DNA of 64,000 bases, taken from NCBI GenBank assembly GCA_031376265.1, contig JANMDK010000353.1, forward strand, positions 18,349 through 82,348, written 5' to 3'. Positions 1 through 8,823 of the stretch are shown here, one piece after another. The position numbers were made by a program, and so were the translations under genes. The notes under the pieces were generated by a model. It was given only the letters and a program-made list of their open reading frames with translations, did not search any database and was not told the DNA's origin. This stretch comes from SZAS-79 sp031376265 (GTDB taxonomy: Bacteria; Pseudomonadota; Gammaproteobacteria; Burkholderiales; SG8-39). Numbering within the stretch: position 1 is the first letter of the stretch; each line of letters begins with the position of its first letter.

Positions 1-24
1 GCCCCCTCCTCGGACCTCCCCCGA

Positions 25-744
25 ATGGTTTCCCCGGCGCGAAGCGCATTCCATGAAGGTGCGCTGCACGCAGCCGGGATTCCGGCGCTGGTGTTGGCCG
101 CCGGCTACATGGGCTTTGGCGCGCTGGCCGCCGGCAACGGGCTCACGTTTGCCGGGACTGTCCTTTCGACGCTCTTCATCTGGGCGCTGCCGGGCCAGCT
201 GATCCTCGTCGAAATGCACACGCTTGGCGCGCCGTTTTTCGCGGTGCTGCTCAGCGTGATGCTCTCGGCGGTGCGCTTCCTGCCGATGACGGTCGTGATG
301 ATGCCTTTGCTGCGCGAGGCGCCGCGCCCCAAGCCTCACTACTACGCCGCTGCGCACCTCGTCTCGATGACCGGCTGGGCTTGGGCCATGGCGCGCTTTC
401 CGGCGATCCCGCCGGAACGGCGCCTCGGCTATTTTTTCGGCTTTGCGCTGACGCTCATGGCGTCCGCGACCTCGGCCACGGCGCTGGGATTCCTCGCCGG
501 CGACCTGCTGCCGCCGCTCGCGAAACTCGCCTTTGTCTTCATGAGCCCGATCTATTTCCTTTTAATGCTCGCCGGCAGCACCCGCGACGCGCTTGGCCGT
601 GCCGCGATCCTTTTCGGCGCGGTCGTCGGGCCGGTCGCCCACTTTGTCACGCCGCAATGGAGCGTGATGGTCGCGGGTGTGCTGGGTGGGACGCTTGGCT
701 ATGCCACGCACCGGGCTTGGCGCAGGCGGACGCGATCCAGATGA
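25..744 (+). CDS. azlC: AzlC family branched-chain amino acid exporter, large subunit
   Basis: This 239-residue hydrophobic protein has the length and repeated membrane segments of AzlC, the large subunit of the AzlCD inner-membrane exporter for branched-chain amino acids and analogues. Visible features are an N-terminal F-x-E-G segment, a glycine-rich GYMGFGALAAG stretch, a WALPGQ motif and several further membrane spans. Its stop codon overlaps the start of the AzlD gene (ATGA), so the two subunits are translationally coupled. The frame stays open back to base 1, so a start outside the window is possible; the ATG at 25 gives the normal family length. The substrate is assigned from the family only. 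Confidence 0.88.
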   Translation: MVSPARSAFHEGALHAAGIPALVLAAGYMGFGALAAGNGLTFAGTVLSTLFIWALPGQLILVEMHTLGAPFFAVLLSVMLSAVRFLPMTVVMMPLLREAPRPKPHYYAAAHLVSMTGWAWAMARFPAIPPERRLGYFFGFALTLMASATSATALGFLAGDLLPPLAKLAFVFMSPIYFLLMLAGSTRDALGRAAILFGAVVGPVAHFVTPQWSVMVAGVLGGTLGYATHRAWRRRTRSR

Positions 745-1067
745 GTGAGTACGTGCTCCTGGTGGTTGCCTGCGGGGCGGCGACTTATCTTTGGCGCGGG
801 CTTGGCATTGCCGTGTCGTCCAGGCTTGCGGCCGACAGCGAGCTCTTCGCGTGGGTGGGCTGCGTTGCGTTCGCGATGCTGGCCGGCTTGGTAAGCCGCA
901 TCGTGCTGATCCCCTCGGGCGCGCTCGAGCACACGGCGCTCTGGCAGCGCCTGGCCGCGACCGCCGTCTCGCTCATCGTCTATTTCGCAGTCACGAAAAA
1001 GAACCTGCTCGCCGGTGTCCTTTCCAGCGCAGCGGTGATGTACCTGCTGCTGCTGGCCGCGGGCTAG
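741..1067 (+). CDS. azlD: AzlD family branched-chain amino acid exporter, small subunit
   Basis: This 108-residue protein has about four hydrophobic segments and matches AzlD, the small partner of AzlC. The motifs ATYLWRGLG near the N-terminus and TKKNLLAGVL near the C-terminus are typical of the family. It starts inside the azlC stop codon (4-bp overlap), which indicates coupled translation and a two-subunit complex. Its own stop overlaps the stop of the convergent CoA-transferase gene by 3 bp, leaving no room for a separate terminator. Confidence 0.88.
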   Translation: MSEYVLLVVACGAATYLWRGLGIAVSSRLAADSELFAWVGCVAFAMLAGLVSRIVLIPSGALEHTALWQRLAATAVSLIVYFAVTKKNLLAGVLSSAAVMYLLLLAAG

Positions 1068-2287
1068 AGCGCGCCGGCCGAGCGCAGCGCCGCGATCTCG
1101 GCGTCGCTTTTCTTTAGGACGGTTCGCAGGATCTCGTCGGTATGCTGGCCGACGGTCGGCGGCGCGATTTTGTACTCGACGGGCGTGGCCGAAAAGCGCA
1201 TCGGGCTGGCGACGGTCGAGAGCCTGCCCGCGACGGGATGGTCCATCTCCACGCGGATGCCGCGCGCCTTGACCTGCGGCTCCTCGTAAACCTGCGCGAG
1301 GGTGTTGATCGGCCCGTTGGGCACGCCGGCCGCCTCGAGCACTTCCACCCACTCCCGCGTGCTGCGCTTGGAAAACACCTCCTGCAGCAGCCGCGTGAGC
1401 TCGGTCCGGTTCTCCACCCGCTTGCCGTTCGAGGCGAAGCGCGGATCCTCGATGTACTGCGTGCAGCCCGCCGCTTCGCAGAACTTTCGGTAGAGGTTGT
1501 CATTGCCGCAGGCGAGGATCACGTCGCCGTCTGACGTCTTGAAAGGCTGGTACGGAACGATGTTCGGATGCAGGTTGCCGATGCGCTTTGGCGGCACGCC
1601 GGTCGAGAAGTAGTTGGTGTTCTGGTAGGCGAGCAACGCGATCTGCGAATCCAGCAGCGCGAGGTCGAGGTGCTGGCCGATGCCGGTTTCGGCGCGATGG
1701 GCAAGGGCCGCGCAGATCGCGATCGACGCGTACATGCCGGTGATGATGTCGGCCACCGGCACGCCGGCGCGCTGCGGCCCGCCGCCGGGCGCGCCATCGG
1801 GCTCGCCGGTGACGCTCATCATGCCGCCCATGCCCTGCACCATGAAGTCGTAGCCGGGATGCTCCTTGTACGGCCCGGTCTGGCCGAAGCCGGTGACCGA
1901 GCAATAGATGAGCTTGGGGTTGAGCTTCTTCAGGTCGTCGTAGCCCAGGCCGTACCTCGCCAGGTCGCCGAACTTGTAGTTCTCGATCAGCACATCCGAC
2001 ACCTTCGCCAGTTCCTTCACGATCGCCTGGCCTTCGGGCTTGGAGAGGTTGAGCGACACCGATTTCTTGCCGCGGTTGGCGGAGGTGAAATAGGCGGAAT
2101 CCTTCGAGTCCTTGCCGTCCTTGTCCTTGACCCAGGGGGGGCCGAAGGCGCGCGAGTCGTCACCGATCTTGGGACGCTCGACCTTGATGACTTCGGCGCC
2201 GAGGTCGGCGAGGTTCTGCCCGGCCCAGGGGCCCGCGAGCACGCGGGAAAGGTCGAGTACGCGGAGATGCGAGAGCGGTCCGGCCAT
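1064..2287 (-). CDS. CaiB/BaiF family (class III) CoA-transferase
   Basis: This 407-residue protein belongs to the class III CoA-transferases, which move CoA between carboxylic acids through an aspartyl-CoA intermediate. Family motifs are clear: LRVLDLSRVLAGPWAGQ at the N-terminus, DLGAEVIKVE, and the catalytic Asp in VADIITGMYA (about residue 180). The start at 2287 is preferred over an upstream in-frame ATG at 2308 because a good Shine-Dalgarno (AAGGAAG) sits about 4 bases before it. It lies 60 bp downstream of malonyl-CoA decarboxylase on the same strand. A role in activating malonate or a related dicarboxylate is an inference from that neighbour; the substrate cannot be read from sequence. 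Confidence 0.9.
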   Translation of the reverse strand: MAGPLSHLRVLDLSRVLAGPWAGQNLADLGAEVIKVERPKIGDDSRAFGPPWVKDKDGKDSKDSAYFTSANRGKKSVSLNLSKPEGQAIVKELAKVSDVLIENYKFGDLARYGLGYDDLKKLNPKLIYCSVTGFGQTGPYKEHPGYDFMVQGMGGMMSVTGEPDGAPGGGPQRAGVPVADIITGMYASIAICAALAHRAETGIGQHLDLALLDSQIALLAYQNTNYFSTGVPPKRIGNLHPNIVPYQPFKTSDGDVILACGNDNLYRKFCEAAGCTQYIEDPRFASNGKRVENRTELTRLLQEVFSKRSTREWVEVLEAAGVPNGPINTLAQVYEEPQVKARGIRVEMDHPVAGRLSTVASPMRFSATPVEYKIAPPTVGQHTDEILRTVLKKSDAEIAALRSAGAL

Positions 2288-2347
2288 GGCGCTTCCTTGG
2301 AATTTCACAGTCCCGGATTATCCCCGGAAACCGGGTCCCGGCAGGGC

Positions 2348-3634
2348 TCAGGAAGCCCTTGCGATCTGCGGTTTCGCGCGCAGCAGGTTGCGCACGTGGC
2401 GCGAGGACGCTATCGCCTGGTTATGGGCGAACGCCTCGTGGTTGGTCTCGATCTCGTCCAGGTCATAGACGTAATTGACCATGAACCCGGCGGCCTCCCG
2501 CAGGCCCTTGGGCGAAACGTCGCCGAGCCAGTTGACGCGTTCGAGCCGGGCGCCGTTGTTGAGGTGAAAGCGCGCCACCGGATCGCGCGGCTTGCCGGAG
2601 GAGTGCTTGGCCACCAGCAGGTAAGTGGCGACGGCCTTGGAAAGCAGCGGGCGCAGCACCGTCTCGGTGTCGGCCGACCGGTACCACTCGGGCGTGCCGA
2701 TCGCCTTTAGGATTCCGAGCTCGGCTTCGGGCAACTGAGCCTTCGCATCGCGTGCCAGCCACTGCGTGAAGCCGGGCACCGGCGAGAGCGTCACGAAAGT
2801 CCGCAGATGCGGCATCTCGCGGCGCAATTCCTCGACCACCTGCTTGATGAGGAAATTGCCGAACGACACGCCCTGCAGGCCGTCCTGGCAGTTGGAGATC
2901 GAATAGAACACTGCAGTGGTCGCGCGGCCGGGATCGATCGGCAACCGCGATCCGTCGAGCAGCGGCGCGATCGAATCGGGAATCGAGCGCGTGAGCGCCA
3001 CCTCGACGAAGATCAGCGGCTCATCGACCAGTGTCGGGTGGAAGAACGCGAAGCACTTGCGGTCCGGCGGGTCGAGCCGGGCGCGCAGCTCCGCCCAGCC
3101 GTTGATCTCGTGCACCGCCTCGTACTGGATGATCTTCTCGAGGATCGAGGCCGGCGTAGACCATTCGATCCGCCGCAAATTGAGGAAGCCGCGGTTGAAC
3201 CACGAAACGAAGAGGTGGCGGAAATCCGCGTCGATGCGCTTGAGCTCGGGATGGCCGCGGATTTCGCGCAGCACGTCCTCGCGCATCCGCACGAGGACTT
3301 CAGTGCCGCCGGGCGCGAGGTTCAGCCGGCGCAGCAACTCCTGCAGGCGCGCCTCCGCAGCTTCGTGCAGGCCTCGCGCCAGCTCGGGACCGGGATCGGC
3401 CTGGTATTTTGCGATTGCTTGCTCGATGCGCCTGGGCTCCGCGCCAAAGCGCTCGGCCAGAAGCTTGAGGAATTCCAGCTTCACTTCGGGCGAGGCGCTC
3501 GTATAGGCATCGAGCAGCTCCCGGGCACGCGCCACGCCGGAAGCTTCGCCGCGCTCCGAGATCAGCGCATCTGCGAGCACGCCGAGCTCTTCCCAGCGGG
3601 AGGAGAAGAGCCTGCTGAGGAATCGCGGCGCCAT
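2348..3634 (-). CDS. Malonyl-CoA decarboxylase
   Basis: This 428-residue protein fits malonyl-CoA decarboxylase, which converts malonyl-CoA to acetyl-CoA and CO2. The N-terminal half is the helical domain. The C-terminal GNAT-like catalytic domain carries FFHPTLVDEP (about 198), SISNCQDGL (about 245), the catalytic Ser in LSPVPGF (about 284) and the catalytic His in RFHLNNGA (about 357), as in the human and rhizobial enzymes. No malonyl-CoA synthetase (matB) or malonate carrier (matC) is adjacent; a CaiB-type CoA-transferase follows instead. The 117-bp gap upstream separates it from the TauE gene and could hold its own promoter, but I see no convincing -35/-10 pair. Confidence 0.95.
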   Translation of the reverse strand: MAPRFLSRLFSSRWEELGVLADALISERGEASGVARARELLDAYTSASPEVKLEFLKLLAERFGAEPRRIEQAIAKYQADPGPELARGLHEAAEARLQELLRRLNLAPGGTEVLVRMREDVLREIRGHPELKRIDADFRHLFVSWFNRGFLNLRRIEWSTPASILEKIIQYEAVHEINGWAELRARLDPPDRKCFAFFHPTLVDEPLIFVEVALTRSIPDSIAPLLDGSRLPIDPGRATTAVFYSISNCQDGLQGVSFGNFLIKQVVEELRREMPHLRTFVTLSPVPGFTQWLARDAKAQLPEAELGILKAIGTPEWYRSADTETVLRPLLSKAVATYLLVAKHSSGKPRDPVARFHLNNGARLERVNWLGDVSPKGLREAAGFMVNYVYDLDEIETNHEAFAHNQAIASSRHVRNLLRAKPQIARAS

Positions 3635-3751
3635 CCGCGTGAAGATAGCACAACGACAAGCGCCATCGGAAAGTGCCGGGCGCTACTGACATTTATATGC
3701 CTAACCTCTAGTCCTGGCGCGCCTCTCCGGGTAACTTGCTGACATTTTAGG

Positions 3752-4558
3752 CTACCACAGCGCGATCACCATGCGGATCGCGATGAAGTAAAGCATCAGC
3801 ACGAACACGATGCGCAGCTGCTTCACCGGCATCTTCTGCGAGACGCGCGCCCCCATCGGCGCAGTCAGCACGCTTGGCACGACGATCATCGCCAGCGCCG
3901 GCAGGTAGATGAAGCCGAGGCTCCAGGCCGGCAGCGGCCCGGCCTGCCGGCCCGCAAGGATGTAGCCGAGGCTCGCCGCCACGCCGAGCGGAAAGCCGAT
4001 GGCCGCCGCGGTGCCGACCGCGCGCTTGAGCGGCACATTGCACCAGGTCATGAACGGGATGGTCATGAACGCCGCGCCTGCGGCGAGGAAGGCGGCCAGG
4101 AAGGAGACGGTCGCGCCGACGGCGGCGAGGCCCGCCCGGCCCGGAAGCTTGCGCGTGCCGGCCGGTTTCAGGTCGAAGAACATCGAGGTCGCCGCATAAA
4201 AAATGAATGCCGCGAAGAAAATCGCGAGCGGCCGCCCGGGCACTTTTCCGGCGACGAGGCCGGCGGCAATCGCGCCGATGGCGAGGCCCGGCAGCATGCC
4301 TTTCACAATCGTCCAGTCGACGCCGCCGCGCGAGGCGTGTGCACTGACGCTTGCAAACGAAGTGAACGGGATCGTCGCCATGGAGGTCGCCAGCGCCATG
4401 TGCATGAGGTGGTCCGGCGGAAAACCGGTCTCGGCGCCCTGCGCGCCGAACACGAAGAGCAGGATCGGCACCATCACCATGCCGCCGCCGATGCCGAGGA
4501 GGCCGGCCATGAAGCCGACGATCGCGCCGATCGCCGGGTAGAGCCACCAGTACTCCAT
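3752..4558 (-). CDS. TauE/SafE family sulfite/organic-acid exporter-like permease
   Basis: This 268-residue membrane protein belongs to the TauE/SafE (formerly DUF81) family. It shows about eight hydrophobic segments in two halves. The N-terminal glycine-rich motif GFMAGLLGIGGGMVMVP is the family hallmark and is echoed in the second half. Members export sulfite, sulfoacetate or other small anions, and some are linked to malonate or related acids; no substrate can be deduced here. It begins 2 bp after the HAD gene stop, so it is co-transcribed with glpD and the HAD gene. Confidence 0.9.
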   Translation of the reverse strand: MEYWWLYPAIGAIVGFMAGLLGIGGGMVMVPILLFVFGAQGAETGFPPDHLMHMALATSMATIPFTSFASVSAHASRGGVDWTIVKGMLPGLAIGAIAAGLVAGKVPGRPLAIFFAAFIFYAATSMFFDLKPAGTRKLPGRAGLAAVGATVSFLAAFLAAGAAFMTIPFMTWCNVPLKRAVGTAAAIGFPLGVAASLGYILAGRQAGPLPAWSLGFIYLPALAMIVVPSVLTAPMGARVSQKMPVKQLRIVFVLMLYFIAIRMVIALW

Positions 4559-4560
4559 CG

Positions 4561-5343
4561 CTAGTCCGCCAGCAGGCGGTCGACGAGTTCGGCGAACCCT
4601 GCGCCGGCCTCGGCAAGGGTGACGTACGCCGGCGGCGGGTTCAGGCGGCCGGCGAAGCGCTGCACGTTGGCGACGCCGACCGACGCCGGGAAGTACGCAA
4701 ACATCGGCGAGTCGTTCGGTGAATCGCCGGCATACGCGAATTCTCCCCGCCTGGCATCGAGATCCAGGCCAAGCACTTCAGCAGCCACGGTCTTTGCCAT
4801 GCCGAGCTTGTCGTAGTTGCCGAACCAGCCGTTGACATGGATCGAGCTGATCTTCGCGGTCATGCCTTCGGCGCGCATCAGGTCGGCGATGCGCTCGGCG
4901 TCCGAGATCCGCAGCGGCGGAACGTCCTCGCAGAAGTCGATCGCGAGGTCGGTTTCGCGATAAAGCTGGTCCGAAGCAAGGGCGCTCCCGGGCACGGCCG
5001 AGAGGATGCGCGCTCCGATGGCGCCGAGGCGCGCGCGGTTAGCTGCGCGCGTGGTGTCGTCATGCAGGAAGCGCTTCACCAGCAGGCGACGGGCGGCGTC
5101 GTAGCGAAAATAGAAGGCGCCGTTTTCTCCGACCACGGCATCGACCGGCCACATGCGAGCAATGTGGTCGCACCATCCCGCAGGGCGCCCGGTCACCGGC
5201 ACCGCGATTTTTCCCGCAGCCTTCCAGCGCTCGAGTGCAGCATAGGCCTGCGACGTCAGCCGGCCTTCGCTGGTGAGCGTGTCGTCGATGTCGAAGAAAA
5301 GGCCGCCGATGCCGGCAGCAGAAAGCTGCGATAGGGGGCGCAT
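4561..5343 (-). CDS. HAD superfamily (Cof-type/IIB) phosphatase
   Basis: This 260-residue protein is a haloacid-dehalogenase-fold phosphatase. Motif I is FDIDDTLTSEG (nucleophile Asp about residue 18, acid/base Asp two residues later). Motif II is in PVTGRPAGW and motif IV is AGDSPNDSPMF. The cap lies between motifs II and III, as in the IIB group that includes mannosyl-3-phosphoglycerate and sugar-phosphate phosphatases. It follows glpD by 6 bp, so a role on glycerol phosphate or another sugar phosphate is plausible but is inference from context only. Confidence 0.88.
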   Translation of the reverse strand: MRPLSQLSAAGIGGLFFDIDDTLTSEGRLTSQAYAALERWKAAGKIAVPVTGRPAGWCDHIARMWPVDAVVGENGAFYFRYDAARRLLVKRFLHDDTTRAANRARLGAIGARILSAVPGSALASDQLYRETDLAIDFCEDVPPLRISDAERIADLMRAEGMTAKISSIHVNGWFGNYDKLGMAKTVAAEVLGLDLDARRGEFAYAGDSPNDSPMFAYFPASVGVANVQRFAGRLNPPPAYVTLAEAGAGFAELVDRLLAD

Positions 5344-5349
5344 CAGAAT

Positions 5350-6846
5350 CTAGGCCGAGCGGCCCACCAGCCACTGCGCCAGGCGCTCGGCTTGGGCGGC
5401 GCTGAGGTGCAGGCCGGTCTTGGTACGGCGCCAGAGCACGTCTTCGGCGGAGAGCGCCCATTCGTTGTCGACCAGGTATTGCACCTCTCGCGCATAAAGG
5501 CCCGCGCCGAAGTGCTCGCCGAGATCGGCCTCGCTGCGCGCATCGCCAAGCACGGTCGAAGTCAGCGCACCGTGCCGGCGGAACATCCCTTCCAAGGCCT
5601 CGCCGGGGAGCTGGGGATAGTGCGCGCGAAGCTTGGCCAACGCTACTTCGCGCGTGCCGGCGAACTCGCTGCCCGGCAGCCTGGTCTTGTCTGTCCACGC
5701 CGGCTTGAGCCCCGGAAAATACGGCGCGAGCTTCTCCATTGCATGCTCGGCGAGGCGACGGTAGGTCGTGATCTTGCCGCCGAAGACCGAAAGCACGGCC
5801 ATCGCCCCCTGGTCGTCGTCGATTCGCAATGTGTAGTCGCGCGTGACGGCGGAAGGGTCGCTCGTGCCGTCGTCGTAGAGCGGGCGTATGCCGGCATAGC
5901 CCCATACGACCTCCGCGGGCGTGACGGGCTTGGCGAGGTAGCGATTCACCGCGCGGCACAAGTAGGCGACTTCCTCGTCGCTCGCCCGTGGATGGCCGGG
6001 ATCGCCTTTCACCTGCACGTCGGTCGTGCCGATCAGCGTGAACCGGCCTTCGTACGGGATCATGAACACGACGCGCTTGTCGTCGTTCTGCAGGATGAAG
6101 GCGTGCTCGCCCTCGTACACCCTGGGCACCACGATGTGGCTGCCCTTGACGAGGCGCACGTTGTCGCGGCTGGGCTGGTCGAGGTGGGCGTTGAGGACTT
6201 CCTTCACCCACGGGCCTGCGGCATTAATCACGGCCTTGGCGCTGACCTCGCGCATCGATCCATCTGCCGCCTGGATCTGCGCATGCCAGAGCCGGTCGAC
6301 GCCATTCCTGCGCGCGCTCACGCACGTGGTGCGCGTGAGGATCGTTGCGCCGAGCCGCTTCGCGTCGAGCGCATTTGCAACGACGAGTCTGGCGTCATCG
6401 ACGCGGCAATCGGAATAGATGAATCCCTTGCGCAGCGACGCCTTGAGGCCCGCGTTGTACGGCGCCTCAGCCAGACTCACGCCTTCGGAGCCCGGCAGCG
6501 AGGTGCGGCTGCCGAGATGGTCGTAGAGGAAAAGCCCGATGCGGATCATCCAGCGCGGTCGCAGCTCCGGCACATGCGGCATGATGAAGCGCGCCGGCCA
6601 GACCAGATGCCCGGCGATGTCGAGCAGCACTTCGCGCTCGGCCAGCGCCTCGCCGACAAGGCGGAATTCGTATTGCTCGAGATAGCGCAGGCCACCGTGG
6701 ATCAGCTTGGAAGACCACGACGAGGTATGCGAGGCGAGGTCGTCTTTCTCGACCACGAGGACCGAAAGCCCCCGGCCGGCCGCATCGCGCGCGATGCCGA
6801 TGCCGTTGATGCCGCCGCCGACGACGAGGAGATCGTAGCTATCCAT
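5350..6846 (-). CDS. glpD: Aerobic glycerol-3-phosphate dehydrogenase
   Basis: This 498-residue flavoprotein oxidises sn-glycerol 3-phosphate to dihydroxyacetone phosphate at the inner membrane and passes electrons to the quinone pool. The N-terminus holds the FAD dinucleotide-binding motif VVGGGINGIGIARDAAGRG. The family signature SSKLIHGGLRYLEQYEF follows near residue 45, and the C-terminal DAO_C domain is present. The ATG at 6846 is chosen over an upstream in-frame start because the FAD motif begins six residues later and a GGGAA-type ribosome site precedes it. It heads a tight glpD-HAD-TauE cluster. No glpF or glpK is in the window. Confidence 0.96.
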   Translation of the reverse strand: MDSYDLLVVGGGINGIGIARDAAGRGLSVLVVEKDDLASHTSSWSSKLIHGGLRYLEQYEFRLVGEALAEREVLLDIAGHLVWPARFIMPHVPELRPRWMIRIGLFLYDHLGSRTSLPGSEGVSLAEAPYNAGLKASLRKGFIYSDCRVDDARLVVANALDAKRLGATILTRTTCVSARRNGVDRLWHAQIQAADGSMREVSAKAVINAAGPWVKEVLNAHLDQPSRDNVRLVKGSHIVVPRVYEGEHAFILQNDDKRVVFMIPYEGRFTLIGTTDVQVKGDPGHPRASDEEVAYLCRAVNRYLAKPVTPAEVVWGYAGIRPLYDDGTSDPSAVTRDYTLRIDDDQGAMAVLSVFGGKITTYRRLAEHAMEKLAPYFPGLKPAWTDKTRLPGSEFAGTREVALAKLRAHYPQLPGEALEGMFRRHGALTSTVLGDARSEADLGEHFGAGLYAREVQYLVDNEWALSAEDVLWRRTKTGLHLSAAQAERLAQWLVGRSA

Positions 6847-6883
6847 CGGTTCCCGGCCCGGTTCTGATGCCGCCTCCAAATGA

Positions 6884-6909
6884 AAAGGGGCAGCTCGCAC
6901 TGCCCCTTT
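6884..6909 (-). terminator. Intrinsic terminator of the atp operon
   Basis: A 9-bp GC-rich stem (AAAGGGGCA with TGCCCCTTT) and an 8-base loop lie 24 bp beyond the atpC stop. On the minus strand the stem is followed by TTTTCATTT, so it fits Rho-independent termination of the ATP synthase operon before glpD. Confidence 0.75.
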
Positions 6910-6932
6910 GCACCGCTACCACGGGCAAATCC

Positions 6933-7355
6933 CTAGCGTTTCTGCCGCAGCTTGCGGATCGCCGCAATCTGCGCCGCGGCTTCGGCGAGCTCGGCCGCGG
7001 CCTTGGCGTATTCCATCTTGCCGCTGCGATCGTGCATCGCTTCCTGCGCGCGCTTCTGCGCTTCGAGCGCCTTGGCTTCGTCGAGGTCCTGGCCGCGGAT
7101 GGCGGTGTCGGCGAGGACCGTCACCACCTTGGGCTGCACTTCTAGGATGCCGCCGGCGACGAAAATCAATTCCTCGGGACCGTCGCCCGCGGGCTTGATG
7201 CGCACCGTGCCCGGCTTGATGCGCGTGATCAGCGGCGTATGGCGCGGGTAGATGCCGAGCTCGCCCGCCTCGCCCGGCAGGACGACGAACTCCGCCTCGC
7301 CCGAGTAGATCTGCTCTTCGGCGCTGACGACGTCGACGTGGATGGTGTTGGCCAT
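6933..7355 (-). CDS. atpC: ATP synthase epsilon subunit
   Basis: This 140-residue protein is the epsilon subunit of the F1 central stalk, which couples rotation to catalysis and inhibits ATP hydrolysis. The N-terminal beta-barrel holds PGEAGELGIYPRHTPLIT, and the C-terminal part is the two-helix hairpin. Its ATG overlaps the atpD stop by one base (TAATG), and it is the last gene of the operon, followed by a terminator. Confidence 0.97.
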   Translation of the reverse strand: MANTIHVDVVSAEEQIYSGEAEFVVLPGEAGELGIYPRHTPLITRIKPGTVRIKPAGDGPEELIFVAGGILEVQPKVVTVLADTAIRGQDLDEAKALEAQKRAQEAMHDRSGKMEYAKAAAELAEAAAQIAAIRKLRQKR

Positions 7356-8734
7356 TACTGCAGGGTCTTCGCTTTCTCGACGGCTTCCTCGATGGCGCCG
7401 ACCATGTAGAACGCCTGCTCGGGCAGGTGGTCGTAGTCGCCGTTCACGATGCCCTTGAAGCCCTTGATCGTCGCGGCGAGCGGCACGTACTTGCCGTCCT
7501 GGCCGGTGAAGTTCTTGGCCACGTCGAAAGGCTGCGACAGGAAGCGCTGGATCTTGCGCGCGCGCGCCACGGCCAGCTTGTCTTCGGGCGAGAGCTCGTC
7601 CATGCCCAGAATCGCGATGATGTCGCGCAATTCCTTGTAGCGCTGCAGGGTGGCCTGCACCGAGCGGGCGACGTTGTAGTGCTCTTCGCCGACGACATGC
7701 GGGTCCATCTGGCGGCTGGTCGAGTCCAGCGGGTCCACGGCGGGATAGATGCCGAGCGACGCGATGTCGCGCGAAAGCACAACGGTGGAGTCCAGGTGGC
7801 CGAAGGTGGTCGCGGGCGACGGGTCGGTCAGGTCGTCCGCAGGCACGTACACGGCCTGGATCGAGGTGATCGAGCCGGTCTTGGTGGAGGTGATGCGCTC
7901 CTGCAGGCGGCCCATTTCTTCGGCCAGCGTCGGCTGGTAACCCACCGCGGAAGGCATCCGGCCGAGCAGCGCGGACACTTCCGTCCCCGCCAGCGTGAAA
8001 CGGTAGATGTTGTCGACGAAGAAGAGCACGTCGCGGCCCTCGTCGCGGAAGGCCTCGGCCATCGTGAGGCCCGTGAGCGCGACGCGCAGGCGGTTGCCCG
8101 GCGGCTCGTTCATCTGGCCGTATACCAGCGCGACCTTGTCGAGCACGCCGCCGTCTTTCATCTCGTGATAGAAGTCGTTTCCTTCGCGGGTACGCTCGCC
8201 CACGCCGGCGAACACCGAGAGGCCCGAGTGCTTCTTCGCAATGTTGTTGATGAGCTCCATCATGTTGACGGTCTTGCCCACGCCGGCGCCGCCGAACAGG
8301 CCGACCTTGCCGCCCTTGGCGAACGGGCAGACGAGGTCGATCACCTTGATGCCGGTTTCGAGCAGGTCCTGCGAGGGCGACAGCTCTTCGTACTTGGGCG
8401 CGGTGCGATGGATCGAGGAGGTTTTCTCCGCGCCGATCGGGCCGGCCTCGTCGATGGGGCGGCCGAGCACGTCCATGATTCGGCCGAGGGTCTTGGGGCC
8501 GATCGGCACCATGATCGGGTTCTTGGTGTTGACCACCTGCATGCCGTGGCGCAGGCCATCCGACGATCCGAGCGCAATGGTGCGCACGATGCCGTCGCCG
8601 AGCTGCTGCTGCACTTCGAGCGTGAGGCCGATCTCGTCCATCTTGAGCGCGTCATAGATGGCGGGCATCTGGTCGCGCGGGAATTCGACGTCGACCACGG
8701 CGCCGATGCACTGAACGATTGTTCCTTGGTTCAT
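7355..8734 (-). CDS. atpD: ATP synthase beta subunit (catalytic)
   Basis: This 459-residue protein is the catalytic beta subunit of F1. It shows the P-loop GGAGVGKTVNMMELI (about residue 150), the catalytic GERTREGNDFYHEM segment, the Walker B region VLFFVDNIYRF and the conserved ALLGRMPSAVGYQPTLAEEMG. The length matches bacterial AtpD. It is separated from atpG by 89 bp holding a perfect 21-bp inverted repeat, whereas the other operon gaps are much shorter. Confidence 0.99.
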   Translation of the reverse strand: MNQGTIVQCIGAVVDVEFPRDQMPAIYDALKMDEIGLTLEVQQQLGDGIVRTIALGSSDGLRHGMQVVNTKNPIMVPIGPKTLGRIMDVLGRPIDEAGPIGAEKTSSIHRTAPKYEELSPSQDLLETGIKVIDLVCPFAKGGKVGLFGGAGVGKTVNMMELINNIAKKHSGLSVFAGVGERTREGNDFYHEMKDGGVLDKVALVYGQMNEPPGNRLRVALTGLTMAEAFRDEGRDVLFFVDNIYRFTLAGTEVSALLGRMPSAVGYQPTLAEEMGRLQERITSTKTGSITSIQAVYVPADDLTDPSPATTFGHLDSTVVLSRDIASLGIYPAVDPLDSTSRQMDPHVVGEEHYNVARSVQATLQRYKELRDIIAILGMDELSPEDKLAVARARKIQRFLSQPFDVAKNFTGQDGKYVPLAATIKGFKGIVNGDYDHLPEQAFYMVGAIEEAVEKAKTLQ

Positions 8735-8763
8735 GGCGTGTTCCTAGTAATTCAGATTCGTTG

Positions 8764-8812
8764 GATCCCTCTTTTGAGCGGATGAAAATGCCATCCGCTC
8801 AAAAGAGGGATC
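8764..8812. repeat. Perfect 21-bp inverted repeat between atpG and atpD
   Basis: Bases 8764-8784 and 8792-8812 are perfect reverse complements separated by a 7-base loop (AAAATGC), within the 89-bp atpG-atpD spacer. In the operon mRNA this would form a very stable hairpin about 30 bases upstream of the atpD start. No U-run follows it on the minus strand, so a simple terminator is unlikely. Processing, mRNA stabilisation or protection of the downstream beta-subunit message are possible roles. Confidence 0.9.
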
Positions 8813-8823
8813 TTGTGTAAAAG

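Noticed and set aside
6901..6916. 16-base sequence TGCCCCTTTGCACCGC also present near 13668 inside atpI
   Set aside because: Only two copies were noticed, one in a terminator arm and one coding in atpI, with no shared flanks. Coincidence is more likely than a repeat element.
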